Origin: Acanthosoma haemorrhoidale | Lineage: Eukaryota > Arthropoda > Insecta > Hemiptera > Acanthosomatidae | Assembly (NCBI GenBank): GCA_930367205.1 | Contig: OV884012.1 | Span: 54,209,239-54,273,238, forward strand | Reading direction: 5' to 3' | Length of the DNA: 64,000 nucleotides | Shown here: positions 62,515 to 64,000 of the stretch, one piece after another | Position numbering within the stretch: position 1 is the first letter of the stretch | How the letters are laid out: every line of letters starts with the position of its first letter | The notes under the pieces: model-generated | Seen by the model: only the letters and a program-made list of their open reading frames with translations | What the model was told of the DNA's origin: nothing | Database searches by the model: none | Made by a program: the position numbers and the translations under genes

Positions 62515-64000
62515 GGTTTCAAGAAAATTGTAGTCCAACGCCATTAATAAGGGTCAAACTAAGTATTAGTAGAGTTATAAAAGGGATTTGTATATACCGT
62601 TTGCGATGAATTTTCTGTCGAATATTACAGCAGTCATTCGACACTTTAAAACAAAATTCAGATTAGTAACTAGTGGATCAGTTCAATGGCAATAAGGCAT
62701 TCCGAGGATAATTTACATTTATCGAGTGACAGCTGTTTTCCCCACATTTCTTGGACGCCAGAGATTTAAAAATTGGTGCCAAGGATTAAATGTGATTCTT
62801 CTGGGGAGATTATTATATTAATTACTATGCATGAATAACATCACTTCTCAGAATTATCCATCACAAGCAGTTTGTTTTTTTTTAATTACGGTTTAACACT
62901 ATTATGTTTATGAAATAATAGGCATGAAATAATATTAACTGCCCGCCTTAGGATTTGAGCCTAGAAACGTCATATGCCTGAATCAAATTATAAAGAAGTT
63001 TCACCAGTTACTGAAAATACAATTAACAATTGTCAATTTAGTTTACTCGAACTAATATGGGTCCTAAGAAAGTTTTAATAGCGACGTTGTTTACGATCTG
63101 TTTGACCTAGAACTATGAAATTTTACACAATAGCGACCCAATGGAATGGAAAATACTGCCAACCATAGACAATAAATTAACCGTTTCTGCATACATTTTG
63201 CATTTTCGGTATGTAACAAACTAATATGACGTCACCAGCAGACAGCCCACGGCGCGCCAGGTATACTGCAAGTGAACCGCAACGCAGTACAGTAGTGAGG
63301 GTCAAGGATACCGCCGCACAGTGGCCTATCTATCGGACACAATCTACCCAGTCAATGTAAATAAATTAACTGTTTGTTTTGGTAAAATTATTGTATTTTT
63401 TCGAAATTTACTAATACACCGCTCGGTGACTTTTTTATGTTAGATATCACTATGTAATTTCACGGCTCTGAGACTATTTCAGAATTAAAGCTCTGTTTTT
63501 TTTTCATAGTCAAAGAGGCAGTAAAGGCAGATGCACACGCAGAATTTCAAAGATATTCTAATAAATAAATGTGATTTGAATTGCAATTTTTTGTTTTTGG
63601 GACATAATTTCCCTTAGAATAGCTTGAGCCTGCCTCTCAAATTATTTCCTTAAAAGCATTTTAAACACGTACGCTTCACACAGATCACAATACTCCCACC
63701 CATATTAATTTTAGTCAACTTCGAAAAGGAGATTTTTAGAGAGATGGTTAAGCTAATAAAATATATTCAAATCACAGAGTGTTTTTTTTTAAATTATTTA
63801 ATAATAAGTTTATACGAATGGCCAAACAAACAATTTCGTTTACAACTGACGTATAGAAATATTGTATTGATCTAATGGAGAACGAATAATGAGACAAATG
63901 ATCCTATTATCTCCTTGTTCAGGAGAACAAGTTTATTAAATTTGAGTTTCATCCGCTACGACCGAGGACGGCACAGCCTTACGTATCCCACACATACATT
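62515..64000. other. No gene recognised
   Basis: AT-rich. 63225-63320 is GC-richer (GGCGCGCC) with nothing further to identify it. Confidence 0.4.

Overview
The window is eukaryotic, AT-rich, repeat-laden DNA that reads as arthropod, most likely insect. The evidence is a Ty3/gypsy LTR retrotransposon with a TATA plus TCAGT-initiator promoter and a primer-binding site matching insect tRNA-Lys(CTT) apart from one extra base, Jockey-type LINE fragments, tRNA-derived short repeats and MITE-like foldbacks. No bacterial-style gene, operon, CRISPR array or rRNA is visible. Outside the transposons I see no complete host gene. The best host-gene candidate is one 57-bp exon with good splice signals at 45136-45192.

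Left edge (1-5235, minus strand): a gypsy element cut by the window start. In its own 5'->3' direction it has a 217-bp 5' LTR (5235-5019) with promoter, initiator and AATAAA, a PBS (5019-5001), gag (4702-3518), a -1 frameshift site (TTTTTTA followed by a stem-loop), protease (3566-2982) and RT-RNase H-integrase (2957-36). The copy looks dead: three in-frame TAA codons separate protease from RT, and the integrase catalytic Glu is Asn.

Middle and right (5236-64000): mostly unannotatable AT-rich DNA with islands of repeats. There is a 219-bp GA microsatellite, inverted-repeat elements at 9.4, 10.3 and 12.9 kb, and a degenerate tandem array of about 33 bp with TTTTATGACTGC-like units at 17 kb. 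A fossil gypsy integrase lies at 19 kb, tRNA-derived sequences at 27, 33.9 and 50.6 kb, and old LINE remnants at 49.2 and 53 kb.

The most novel content is a dispersed short retroelement family with copies at 7.6, 31.2-32.7, 40.3, 51.6, 59.2 and 62.1 kb. Three insertions have target-site duplications of 14-16 bp. The 3' tail carries a hairpin, and a short reading frame stays open in the five recognisable younger tail copies. At 31.5 and 40.4 kb its 3' tail is joined through the same A-rich junction to a Jockey-type LINE 3' end, so a chimera seems to have been copied more than once. A 79-bp poly(A)-ended insertion with an 11-bp duplication is nested inside one copy.

All calls were made by eye. 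Homology statements rest on recognised motifs, not searches.
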